Both the position numbers and the translations under genes were made by a program. This document shows, piece by piece, positions 1-11,340 of a stretch of 64,000 nt of DNA. Within the stretch, counting starts at the first letter, position 1. Each line of letters starts with the position of its first letter. This DNA is from Cladosporium sp. IMV 00045 (Eukaryota; Ascomycota; Dothideomycetes; Cladosporiales; Cladosporiaceae): contig MSJI02000672.1 in NCBI GenBank assembly GCA_001931905.2, positions 55,088 through 119,087 of the forward strand, in the 5' to 3' direction. A model generated the notes under the pieces. The model was not told the origin of the DNA, did not search any database, and saw only the letters and a program-made list of their open reading frames with translations.

Positions 1-545
1 CGCCAGAGAATTTGACGTCCGCCCATGAATGAGAATAGGTGGGTGAGACTTGTTGCTAAGTGAGGGTGTGAAGGCTTCTGTGACTTTGCTGTCGGTTCTC
101 GGTCGTGGAGCTCTGGGAAACTTTTAGCGTGCCCGCAATGTGAAACCTTAAAACGAGGCCTTCCTTCGAAATGCTTGAGAAGAGGTGAATACGAACACAC
201 GACCATCAAAGGGACAAAGGCGCTACAGATGCTCATTAATCAAAGAAAAAATGTTAGGTATTTACTTCATTCCAATCATTGGTCATTTTGGCCTCATCAA
301 GAACAATGATGTATCAGAGGTCATAACCACCATATGATCGGCTATTGCTTGCAGCGTAGGAGCTAAGGCGAAAGCGCGACTTGACTCCGCTCCACTCTTC
401 AAACCACGCGCGCCTGGACGGGCCATTCCTGACCACATTCATGTTCTCATGCCAAACCTGCCTCCGTGATATCGCCATCTCATGACCATGACTACATATG
501 CTTCCCACGAGTTGATATCCTGAAATCTATCTTCCTCTTCCGACA
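1..545. other. Upstream flank, no gene seen
   Basis: This is the 5' flank of the plus-strand RFTS-domain gene starting at 546. Short open frames on the minus strand here have no recognisable domain and no splice-consistent extension. It probably holds promoter and 5' UTR sequence. No specific regulatory motif could be supported. Confidence 0.5.
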
Positions 546-2183
546 ATGACGACCAGAGCGATTCCCGAATCCGAAATCCTAGCGCCTCGCGACCCAGCAC
601 TCGACAATCGATCCGACGACTGGCCCGAGTTTGAGCTGAAAGATGCCAAACTCCACCTGCCTGAAGACCCGAACCAATTGGCAAGCCTACTTGAGGCTGC
701 AGCACACTACCCTTTGACGCTGACCGGCTTCCTGCAACCTCCACCAAAAGCGCAATCACACCTCCAACTCATATCGACGACCCAGCGCACACCACTGATC
801 GAGATCAGCGACGTACGAACATTTTCATATGGCCAGTTCGAGGATGGTAACATTGGACTTTGGGCTGGTGGCAAGGCAGGCTGGTTTGCATTGAAGCCTG
901 CACGAGCGTACAAATCAATATGGAACGAGATGGTTCAGTCGGTGGATATATTTTACTGGATCGCCGATGCATATCGCGAGGAGCGCAGGGAAAGCACACG
1001 GAAGAATGCGCCATTATTACCTGACTACACGGCGGAGGAGATTTTCGACAAGTATGCGGAAGAGGTGATTGAGGATTCACACGGCAGAAACGAGGCGGCA
1101 CAAGTCATGTACGAGCATAAGGATTTTCTGCTTTCGAGCATGCTCGCCGGCAAAGAAGGAATTACATGGACGAAGAACCCGCTTTACACACATCTCAGCC
1201 AGCGCTTTCCGGAAGAGCATGCCGTGATCAAATCGAGGTTAACTGGCCGTGCTGTGCCAGCGCGCTATGCACGACAAGCATCAGTCAACTCAGATACCAG
1301 CAACCTCAAGAGGAAGCGGGGCAGACCGGCTAAGGATCTCTCGGAGGGAATGTCATCAACACGCGAAAACTCCACGGTCGACAGCAAGGAGGAGCCTTCA
1401 CATCAATACTCTACCAAACCCAACGCCTCCCGCCGATCGAGGCGAAACCGCACAGACTCAACAAGCTCTGAGACACCAGAGCAGGACTTCAACACACCAC
1501 AAAGATTGGACGACTCCCATCGCAGATCTATGAAGGGCCGATCAGCATTACGCCCAAAAGCCACGAAAGCTGGCAAAGGCGCCTCCAAGGGCGGTAAGGC
1601 GCCAATCCCCAATTTTGTAGACGACGAAGACGACGAAGACGAAGACGACCCCACCATGTCTCCCACAGCAGCGAAAAGAAGACACTCCCACCACAAGAAC
1701 AGAAGAGACGACGTAGATGAAGGAATCGACATCCCCTCCTCGCCCGCCAGCAACGAGCAAGAAGAACGCAGCACACCCTCCTCCACCCACGCCGGCGCCC
1801 TCGACCAAGACGAAGACTCCTCCTCAGAAACCTTAGACCGCACGACCGACCTCGCCCTCCGCCTCAAACACTCCCCCGATCCCATCCAAGAAGACACGTG
1901 GGTGTGCGCGCTCGACGGCTGCACGCACAAAGTCTACGCGGCCTCCTCGCCGGACTCCCAGCGCTTGATCCGCGAGCACTACGCGCTGCACGCGTACGAC
2001 GACGACGAGCGCGTGAAACTCGTCAAGAAACTGCAGCACCCCTCCCTGCCCGTGGGGCATTTGATGGAGCGGGTGAGGTTGCAGGCGAGAACGGAGGGGT
2101 TTCCCGCGTCGTCGAGATCGGCGGTCGAGGGCGCAAATGCGCATAGTCGGTATGGGGTGGGGGCGGTTGGGGGGAGGTATTGA
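546..2183 (+). CDS. RFTS (DNMT1-RFD) domain protein with AT-hook and C-terminal zinc finger, Raf2-like
   Basis: Single-exon gene, 545 residues. Residues about 29-150 resemble the replication-foci-targeting (RFTS) domain, with a conserved aromatic stretch around IWNEMVQSVDIFYWIADAY. An AT-hook-like KRGRPAK lies near residue 256. The middle is a low-complexity region rich in Ser, Lys and Asp/Glu, including an acidic run near residue 360. A C2H2-like finger, CALDGC followed by HYALH, sits at about 452-480. There is no methyltransferase domain. In fission yeast, Raf2 of the Clr4 histone H3K9 methylation complex combines an RFTS domain with zinc-binding sequence, so a nuclear heterochromatin role is a reasonable inference. 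The domain is seen; orthology to Raf2 is not shown. The start is the first ATG of the frame. Confidence 0.8.
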   Translation: MTTRAIPESEILAPRDPALDNRSDDWPEFELKDAKLHLPEDPNQLASLLEAAAHYPLTLTGFLQPPPKAQSHLQLISTTQRTPLIEISDVRTFSYGQFEDGNIGLWAGGKAGWFALKPARAYKSIWNEMVQSVDIFYWIADAYREERRESTRKNAPLLPDYTAEEIFDKYAEEVIEDSHGRNEAAQVMYEHKDFLLSSMLAGKEGITWTKNPLYTHLSQRFPEEHAVIKSRLTGRAVPARYARQASVNSDTSNLKRKRGRPAKDLSEGMSSTRENSTVDSKEEPSHQYSTKPNASRRSRRNRTDSTSSETPEQDFNTPQRLDDSHRRSMKGRSALRPKATKAGKGASKGGKAPIPNFVDDEDDEDEDDPTMSPTAAKRRHSHHKNRRDDVDEGIDIPSSPASNEQEERSTPSSTHAGALDQDEDSSSETLDRTTDLALRLKHSPDPIQEDTWVCALDGCTHKVYAASSPDSQRLIREHYALHAYDDDERVKLVKKLQHPSLPVGHLMERVRLQARTEGFPASSRSAVEGANAHSRYGVGAVGGRY

Positions 2184-4846
2184 TTGATTATGACTATGGA
2201 GATGGGGGGATGGTGGATGGGCGAATTTTGGGGTTTGATGATGTGAGGCGTTTCTTGGAATGAATGTTAGGGATGGTTGGACGTGGCGCTTTTGTGTCTT
2301 ATTAATTTTTTCGGGCTTGTCCGTGTCTTTCTGAAGATGATACCCGCGGTGACAAGATGTATTGGTTACAATTGATATTTCGTTTCCTGTTCACTGCAAC
2401 AGCGGCCATTGACTACCTAGTCTTGGCTGGTAACGTGGACATTTGTATGTTTAGTACTACAATGTCTTTGAACACCAGTAATCGTGAATCATCTCATCCG
2501 TGTAGATAAATGCCACACCGTACTTGTTAAGAATATTTCGATAACCCTTCTGGGGCTGTTCGTCACAATACAAGTACAAGTACATGTACCTGGATGTCAC
2601 TTGCAGGGTCTTCCGGTTTTGTTCTTATGTTATCGCTCAAATGCCCACCAGTGTCAATATTACCTACGGTGGTACGTGTAGCCACCTACGGCAGACTATG
2701 CGCCGTGCCAGACAGGTTTGACATCACTTTTACGACTGACAGAGATATGACAACCGGCAAGGCTGAGGAACACGTGGGCTGCCCAGCGTCGAAGTGGATA
2801 TCAAAAGACGCAGACTAGTCCCAATGATCGTGCCAACAGTGCCATCGCACAAACCTCATCCCGAGATCGTGGGAGAAAGAAAAAGAAAACAGCAACTTGC
2901 CTTGTGCGCCAGACGTTGAGATCTGATAGATCGCACATCGTTTGCGCGACGACCTTCCAAATTCTGTCGTGGTCAAGGATGGAAAGCTGAAGAACACACG
3001 AAACAGGCCGATATCATCAGCCAAGATTAATTTCTCCTCCCACTTCATCGTGGAAGTGTGGCTTGCCCCTCCGTTATTATCTATGATGTACCGCCGTACC
3101 GCTCAAAGCGATCTACCACGCGTGAATGCTTGTCGCGCGGCAGGGAAGTGACCTATACATGTATCGTTGCGTCGCGAGCCGGCTTCTGACGCGCGGCAGA
3201 CATCTCGCCCGCTTTCTTCTTCGCACCGCTTCGGTCAAGTGCGAAAAAGAGGACAAAATAATGGAGACTGGGGAAGCGCAATTTAGAGGAGGCTGGATTG
3301 GCAGTAGTGGGGAATCTTGGGAAGATCTTCTTGTTTTTGGGCGTCTTTAGCCTTCAACTTGGTGTGAAAAAGGGGGGGACACGGCGGGAAGTGCGGGCGA
3401 AGCACGCGGGCTACAGCCACCCATCTTCTTTGCTCGCTGGTCATTATTGATTATCGTGCGGTCAGAAGAGACGAGCAACGAGAGGACCCAGACAGACAAA
3501 AGTCTTAGATGCGGAGCCGCGAAAGGTAAAAGAGTTGCATGTGATCGACGCATTTGATGGGCGATGCCCTTTGTTTGTCGTCATACCCCCCTGTGTGTTG
3601 ACATAATTTCTGTCATTTCTGCCGTTTCTTGAATGTTTTCGTTGAACTGCTGGCTTTCGCTCAACTTCGTTCACATGCACTCACTGGGCGAGACTGCTCG
3701 ACTGGGATGATCAATTCCAAGCCACCGAGAGCATCCCGAGCCCGTGGGCGCTTGTGAGCCTTGAGGGATCGCAAGCGGCTGGTCCGACCGTGCAGAAGAT
3801 GGGAAATTGGCGCTGGATATGGGGCCATAGGGCGGTCGGTGTGGGCTTGATCTCCCTTGGGGGATCGGCGGGCGTGGTTGGTCTTTCGTCGGCTGTGATG
3901 ACGTTTGACACGATTCAACTTGACGTTTTGGTTGTGCCAGCATCGCATCCCTGCGCCAATCCTGAGCGGTGTTGGCTGGCCTTGCTTTGCTTACTGCTTT
4001 GAGATCGTTTGTCTTGGGTGCCAGCGAGGTGGTGCGGTGCTTTAGTGAGAAGAATGTGTGTATGGGTGTTGGCTAGATCACGAGCATGGGAAATCGACCT
4101 CGATGAAAGATCTGAGCCACCTGGTCAATCTCGCCAACGCTTCAGTGAGATCGGCCTTTTGGCATGACCCAGGTGGTAGGGAGACCAAGCAGTAGTGCTA
4201 AGATGGATTTGTGCTTTAGTACAGGATGGAGCGAGATACATTCGCGAGATAATCTAGGCCAGCCTAGCCAGCCAGCCAACACCCAGCATCACCATCAGCT
4301 AACGACACACATAACTGCAAGACCCGCGCGGTAGCTAGCATCATTACGATGCCGTGATGTGTTTTCTGCGGCTTGCCAGAGCTGGTGCCCTTGATACGCA
4401 CTCGATGCTAGGAGGTATCATTTGTCCAGGCCGGGCCAGTAGTGCTAGTCTTGATCTCCTCCCATGCCTCCTCCTCCTCTCAATGCCATGATGTCACTCG
4501 GGGCCGTGCTTCTTGCACCGCGCGCGCATCATTCACGCCTTCCTTGGTGCCACCGTTGCGCTGTGTTGCGTCGTCTTGCTTTGCTTTGCCTTGCCTTGTC
4601 TCCTCTCTCGTTGCCGGGGAGCCTCACAAAACCGAACCTTCTCCCGCCACTCACTGACTTCCACTCTCCCTCTCCTCTTTTGCATAGTAATTCCAAGTGA
4701 TACCCCAATACCCCTTCAATCACGACTACTACTCCTCTAATTGAGCCTCACGAGCTCCCTCACCACGATCAAACACCCCAACACCCCTCACCGGCTTTCT
4801 CTCACTCCATCACCCTAGCTTGACTACGATCCTTAATACTTTCACC
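2184..4846. other. Long intergenic region upstream of the HAM1-like gene
   Basis: About 2.7 kb without a supportable gene. Open frames here are short, lack recognisable domains and do not join through good splice sites. The last 400 bases (about 4440-4846) become strongly pyrimidine-rich, with runs of CTTTG/CTTGC and CCTCCT, as is common in promoters of highly expressed fungal genes. A GCTAAC followed by an AG near 4300-4320 could belong to a 5' UTR intron, but this is a guess. Confidence 0.5.
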
Positions 4847-7807
4847 ATGTCGGTCAACGTGCCGACCAACCAGAAGATCAAGGAGCAGGATGTGAACGCG
4901 AAGCTCCAGCTCTACGGCATCTACGCTGGTATGTTTGCGCTCGTTGCGCGACGGGTGTTGCGCATTCATTGCTCTGCCCACCCGCCATTGAGCTCCTCAA
5001 GCTAACACGTGACATAGCTTTTGCCAATGGCAAGGTTCCTTCGGTCAGTAGAATTGCGCGACAGCTGCATCCAAGCTCGCCACACAACTAACACCCACTT
5101 CAGAACAAGCAAATTGATGTCGCGCTCAACACTGCCTACAACTGGAAGGGCCTGACAACGCCCAGCAAGAAGCTCTCCGCCGAGGGCCAGCAGCTCACCA
5201 GCGACCTTCAGAAGGTCATTGAGCAGGCCAAGCTCCTGCTCCTCTCCAAGAACGAGGGCAACCTCATTCAGGACTTCATCTGGCAGACTCAGCAGATCGG
5301 TGCTGGCGATGCGCAGAAGCCCAATGCTCCCGTTGACAAGGAGACTGCCCAGCAGCACGGCAACCAGGCTCTTGAGGGCCTCCGTACCCTCGGAACACTT
5401 CTCATCACCAACGGCCAGTTCCGCAAGCTCTTGAGCGATGCCAGCGTCCTCCTCCGCGACATTGCCGGTGACGCCGCGCAGAAGTCTGCCAACGCTGTCA
5501 ACCCGTCTGAGGACCAGCTTGCCAACATTGATAAGCCCGCTGAGGACAACATCTGGCACGAGGCTCCCGATCTTTCTAAGGAGAACCTGCGCAACCAGGC
5601 CAAGTCTCGCGTGCCCATCGGCAAGAAGGACGTTGACCAGGCTGCTCGCGACGGCACCCAGGCTGCCCACCCTGATGGCTCCCGTGACCCTGCCGCTGCG
5701 GCTCAGCTCGCTGCTCAGGACCAGCAGCAGGGCACCGCTCAGACCGACCCGCGTGCCGGTGCTGAGGTTGCCGCAAAGAACCTGAAGGACCAGGCCTCCG
5801 CTAACATGGACGAGAATGACAAGCAGAAGGCCAAGGAGTACCGTGAGCGTACTGAGCGCTACCTCAAGGGCAAGATGCCCAAGGAGAGGCGCGAGCAGCT
5901 CATCTGGCGCCTGAAGAAGATGGTCGTTGAGATCCAGGGCCACCAAGACTGTAGGTTGCGGAGAAGCGAAGAGCAAAACTCTTGATCATGCTAACACTTT
6001 CTAGACTCGCAGGCAATCGACACTATCCTCCGCCTGGCTGAAGAGTACACCGGCCATGGCAAGAACATTGCTGGTCAAGGCCAGAGCTCTGTTAAAGGTG
6101 CCCATAACCAGGATAGTCTCCAACTCGCTGAAGCTGACCTCAAGGTGTGTTTTCTTAGGCTTTCTTGATAAACGTCGGCCAATGCTGACAAATCTCAAGA
6201 CTCTCCTCGAGCGTTTTGCAAACTCAACTTCATTCGATGACCTGACTGATGCCATCAACCAAATCTACCGCGATGCTGAGCAGGACCCCCAACTCAAGAG
6301 CTGGTTCAGGAACCTCAACCAGTTCGTCCGCCGCTGCCTCAAGGAGCAGGGCTACATCCTCCAGGATGAGTCCAACGTCGAGTGGAACAAGCTCTACGAT
6401 GAGGGCAACTTCCTCCTCCGCGACCGTTACAAGAACGACACCAACAAGGTCGTCGACGAGTTCAGGTTCATCGGCAAGCAGTTCGACGAAGACCCTCAGA
6501 ACAAGGCCTTCGCTGAGTCTATGAACAAGCTTTTCAACGACCTTGGCCACGATGCCAACGGCAAGCCCGAGTTCAAGCCTCACCTCGTCAAGGACTTGAC
6601 CGATGTCATTCTCCCCGCCTTCTTCGAGAATGTCCGCTACATCCCCATCCCTCGCATTGAGTTCTCCGATCACATGATGGATGCTGTTGTCGAGAACCTC
6701 GTCATCGAGGGTGACAATCTTGCCCCGAACGTCTTCGAGTTCGGTAGTGACAACTACTGGCGCTGGGGCCGCAAGCAGGTCAAGAACAGCAACAAGAACA
6801 AGGTCATGCTGTCCGTCTCTGGCGTCCAGTGCGATCTCCGTGACGTCTCTTACTACGTCAAGAAAAAGGAGGGCTTCCCCAGCGTCACCGACAAGGGTGT
6901 TATGGATATCTTCCTCGGCGGTACCGGCTTGAGCTTCAAGGTCGCTATGGAGACCTCTGACAAGAAGCAGAACAAGTCCGACCAGGCCCACTTCTTCAAG
7001 ATCAACCACGTTGATGTTGACATTCAGCACATGAACATCAAGCTGAAGCAATCCAACCACAAGCTTCTGTTCAACCTCTTCAAGCCTCTGCTTTTCAAGG
7101 TCATCCGCCCTGTCATCCAGAAGGCTGTTGAGACCCAGGTCCGCCAGAACGTTCAGAAGCTGGACGGTCTTCTCTACGCTGCGAAGCAGGAGGCCGACCG
7201 CGCCGCGGCTGAGGCCAAGCGCAACCCGGACCCCGAGAACGTCCAGAACATCTACCAGCGCTACTTCAACGCTCTCCAGAAGCAATTCACCCAGGGCCAG
7301 AAGAAGAAGGAGGAGGTCAAGGCCGACAAGACCGTCAACGTCGCTGTCACCCAGAACGACTCCATCTTCAAGAACATCCAGCTTCCTGGTGGCATCTCTA
7401 CCAAGGCTACCGAGTACAAGGATCTCGCCGCCAAGGGCGAGAAGTGGGAGAGCCCTGTCTTCAGCATTGGCTCTGCCAGCGAGACCTCCAACCTTCCCCG
7501 TGTCTCCACCCCTACTCGCAAGCCGCACAGCTCCAACCCTGGCGGTCTCCGCGAGGCGGGCGTCACTGCCGGTTCCGGTGCTGGCCTCACCGGTGCCACC
7601 GCCGGTTCCGCAGGTGTCGTCGGCACCTCCGCGACCAAGACCAGCGCGCCGGAGAGCGGCCTCCTCAACGGTGGCTCCAACGCTCCCGGCTTCGCCAACC
7701 AGGTGGACAACGCCTTCGCCGCCGACGGGGCCGCCAAGCCGGTTGCCACTGACGATGCTCACACCATGCTGCGCGACAACAACCCCGTCTACCGCGGCGC
7801 CGTTTAA
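4847..7807 (+). CDS. HAM1-like family protein (HAM1_N / HAM1_C)
   Basis: Five exons: 4847-4928, 5018-5043, 5104-5950, 6005-6144 and 6200-7807. All have clean GT/AG ends and consistent phase, giving 900 residues. The protein begins MSVNVPTNQKIKEQD and matches the fungal HAM1-like family: a long helical N-terminal part rich in Lys/Asp/Gln, then a lipid-binding-like (BPI/TULIP-type) region around VMDIFLGGTGLSFKV, and a Gly/Ala/Ser-rich tail from about residue 800. The exact molecular role of this family is not established to my knowledge; lipid transfer or membrane association is an inference. Codon use is strongly skewed to C/G-ending codons (AAG, AAC, CTC, GTC), and the promoter is pyrimidine-rich, which together suggest strong expression. 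Exon 2 is only 26 nt. Confidence 0.85.
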
Positions 7808-9342
7808 ACTGTCAAGGGTTGCATTGTCTGTCGTCTGCTAGGTTGTGTGATGTGCGAAAGAAACAAAAAGATACCCAAAAGGCTGGTGTGTGTTGATACC
7901 ACGGATATGTTGTGTTTTTCTTGATTGGTGGCCTGCGCGGAAACTGGCTTGATACCATTGAGTTTCTTGCTTTGCGGAATGGACACCGTGGAAATACGAT
8001 ACACGACGGGAACTGTTTTATTTTCTTGTGTGCTGCTATTGGTTTTTGTAATTGATTTCCTATTTAATATCGCGTAATAATTGTTTTTGCTTAATATCTG
8101 TTGTCCTTCGACTTCGTCCATTCATTCATGATCATTGAAGGTATCCGAAACGGTCTAGGAACACATTATGAGTAGTAAATGGAAGGCCGTCTTCGACATG
8201 GCAGCCATCGCATGCTGCCATGTGCCTACGGCCGAGCTTCATGAGGGACCGAAGAGCTCGCGTTCGGTATTATTTATCCGAGGACGTTATTGCTTCTACA
8301 ACAACTTTCCGATCCATTGTTTTGCGAAACTAAGATAAGGTGCGCGAGTGCTTTCCTCAAAGGGCTGGGCGAAGTCAAAGGAAATTAAAATCTGATGATC
8401 GTCGCAAACTCTCTGCACAGTTGCTTCTCACAACCGTCGCCCTGCGCTTGGTGTGTGTCTGTGACGAGACTCCACATGCCGACGACGCGCTTCGTGGGCT
8501 GGAACGTCAGAGCAGAAGGGAGGGAGGACATCACAACACGTTCACCACGACCGATGTCACTTTTATTTACACGGCATTATATAGCCGAGATGAGCAGGTT
8601 GGAAGACCGATATTCTGGATGGGCTACGTCAAGGAGATTTCGGCAAATATAAGGCACGCTCGAAGCGTGGCTGGACTTCCTCGCTGAGTTGTGATGGGTT
8701 GGTGGTCTGGTTCACTTGCAAGCCACCTGGCTTCGATGTCAACCGACTTCTGCCCATTGAGGGATTCTGCGATGTTCTGGAGATGGCGAAGACTTGACAT
8801 GTTGGCCGACAATCTAGGATATGGCCACCGGTTGTGTCCACGTCGCAGCATTGTGTCCACGCCGCTGCTGCGATCGCACCACATTCGGAGACTCTGTTCT
8901 TCCTTGAGGTAGGGTGTGATAATCTAGTTCTCTTCGCGACCGAAGATGGACTGCATAGAAAGACCGTGGAAGTTCCTCAATCCCACTAACTTCAACTACG
9001 CAACCATGCGAAACAAAGCAGGGTCGCCGTTGGTATGGGTCTCACATCATGTCTTACTCTATAGTCCCAAGTTTGTACGGACAAGCCCTTCTCTTGACGA
9101 CGACCCTGCCTCTTCCCAGCGCTGTTGTTTCACTTCTAGGCTTCGAGAGGCTGACTGTTTCACGCATACCAACCGCTCGACGCGGCGAGTACTAACACCA
9201 GACTCTACCCAACGTGCAACACCACCAACTCACTGTGCTCACTCACCTTTCACGCCTGGAAACTCACTCTCGAAGGCGTTGCGTTGCAATCAACACCGCT
9301 TCTCGACCTCACGGACTCGAGTCCCTGGCTTGACAATATATC
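7808..9342. other. Intergenic region, no gene seen
   Basis: About 1.5 kb holding the 3' region of the HAM1-like gene and the upstream region of the MFS transporter. The first 300 bases are T-rich and suit a 3' UTR and polyadenylation region. Several 70-136 codon frames exist on both strands, but none has a domain, codon bias or splice pattern that supports a gene. Confidence 0.5.
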
Positions 9343-9603
9343 ATGGGCCAGCATGATTATCCTCGCGATTATCCTCGACCCAGTCGCGACTATGAAGATC
9401 GAAGCTCGGCAAGGAACTCGACGTACAAATCACGACACACAAGTCAATATGATCACCCACCACCCAGTCGAGACTACGACGACATGAACTCAGCGAGGAA
9501 CTCAACATACAAGTCACGATCCATGGGCCAGCACGACTACCCTCCGCCAAGTCGGGACTACGACGATCTCATATCCGCCAGGAACTCGGCGTACAAGTCG
9601 CGG
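9343..9603 (+). repeat. Three in-frame tandem repeats encoding the transporter N-terminus
   Basis: Three copies of an 84-93 bp unit encode PSRDYEDRSSARNSTYKSR-type peptides. Copies two and three are 28 residues each and closely similar; copy one carries a small insertion (a duplicated DYPR). The unit is rich in Arg, Ser, Tyr and Asp, so it is likely disordered and phosphorylatable. Confidence 0.85.
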
Positions 9604-11340
9604 CATATCTCACTACAATCGCGAGTCGACTCGTTGGCGGCTGAGAGTATATGGGATGGACGCTCGAAGCGAGACTCCGAGATCCCCGCCGTCTACAACC
9701 ATCCCGGGATGCGGTCGACGAGCTTTCTCATGGATCAGAGCACAAGTCGCAACTCTGGCCCTGAATGGATGTGCGACAGAGGCTCGGTACAAGGACCCCC
9801 TCGAGACCCAACGCCGCCTCCCGATACTGGACTCAACGTCAGCACGCTCCACGAAATCCTTTTCGTCGGCGTCGTCGTCGTCGCACAGCTAATGGCTCTC
9901 GCTGGGCTGGGCCAAGCAATAGCGCCGATGAAAATCATTGCAGCCGGCCTTGGTGTCGACAATCCTGGCGAGGAAGCATGGTTTGCGGCGTCCTTTTCCC
10001 TCACAGTCGGTACTTTCATCCTGATCTCCGGTCGAATGGGAGATATCCTGGGACACAAGCGCATGCTCATCTTCGGCTACTTTTTTCTTGGTGTGTGGTC
10101 GGGATTTGCTGGCTTCAGTGCTTATGTCGGCGATCACATCTTCTTCGACGTGTGTCGGGGAATGCAGGGTATCGGCGCTGCGCTGATCGTTCCGAATGCT
10201 TTGGCGCTTTTGGGAAGGGCATATCCTCCTGGAATCAAGAAGAATATCGTCTTCTCCCTCTTTGGTGCCATGGCTCCTTGGGGATTCGTCATCGGCGCGT
10301 TGTTCGGTAGCATCTTCGGGCAGCTGACTTGGTGGCCTTGGCTCTTCTGGTCGTATGCCTTCACATGCTGGGGCCTCTCGGTATTCGCGGTCATCGCCGT
10401 GCCCAAATCCTTAGCTCACGACGCTCAATTCGCAGGACGCATCGACAGACCGGGCATGGATTGGACGGGCTCCATACTCGGAGTTTCCGGGCTCGTTCTG
10501 ATCAATGTTGCATGGAACAACGCGCCGCTCTTCGGCTGGGATACACCGCACGTGTACTTCCTGCTCATCATCGGCCTCCTGTGCATGGTCGCTTTCGTGT
10601 GGGTGGAAGCTCGCGCGGACTCGCCGCTCATCCCCGTCAGCGTTCTCACCAAGCCGGTCGTGTACACGATGGCGCTCGTGGGCATCGGTTGGGGCTCTTT
10701 CGGAATCTGGATCCACTTCTGCTGGCGCTTCTTGCTCGAGGTCCGCCAACAGACTCCTCTCCTGATCTCGGCAGAGTTCGTGCCCGCCATGATCTGCGGT
10801 CTGCTCGCGGCCGGAGCGACGGGTTTCATGCTCACGCACACCCCCGTGTCTTTCACCATCATGGTTTCCATGCTTGCCTTCTTCATCGGCGAGCTCGTCG
10901 CCGCTTTCCAGCCCGCGCATCAGACGTACTGGGCGCAAATGTTCGTCTCCATCCTCATCATGCGTAAGTCCGCTCATCCATTCCCTCACTCACCCTTAAG
11001 CAAACCCCCTGACTAACTTCCCTTCCCAGCTTTCGGCATGGACATGTCCTTCCCCGCCGCCACCGTGATCCTGTCCAACGCCATGCCCAAAGAACACCAG
11101 GGCCTCGCCGCTTCTCTGGTCAACACCATGGTCAACTACTCCATTTCCATTGGCCTCGGAATCGCAGGCACCGTCGAGGCGAACGTCATCAGCCACAGCG
11201 GTACCGAAGCGGATACCATGTATGGCATCCGAAGCGCTTGGTACGTCGCGCTGGGCCTTTCGGGCTTCGGCGTCGTGCTGGGTGCGCTGTTTTTCGTGCG
11301 CTCTTGGGCGAAGGAGGGGTGGAAGATCATGGAGCATTGA
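9343..11340 (+). CDS. MFS drug-type (14-TM, DHA2-like) transporter with repeated N-terminal tail
   Basis: Two exons, 9343-10963 and 11030-11340, give 643 residues; the intron has GTAAGT and CTAAC signals. Residues about 165-640 are a run of hydrophobic helices of the major facilitator superfamily. Motif-A-like GRMGDILGHKRM and the RGMQGIGAALIVPNA stretch are typical of proton-coupled multidrug transporters of the fungal DHA2 type. The expected location is the plasma membrane, but the substrate cannot be read from sequence. The cytosolic N-terminus is unusual: residues 1-87 are three tandem copies of a 28-31 residue unit with core PSRDYxD and SARNSTYKSR. The start is the ATG directly before the first repeat; a later start would remove repeats. 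Confidence 0.87.

Noticed and set aside
5002..5976. 324-codon minus-strand frame over the HAM1-like exon 3
   Set aside because: Antisense shadow of a coding exon; no ATG-supported domain or splice context.
6230..7762. 510-codon open frame on the minus strand inside the HAM1-like gene
   Set aside because: It is fully antisense to well-supported exons and follows from the strong codon bias; the protein is Val/Leu/Asp/Glu-rich without domain features.
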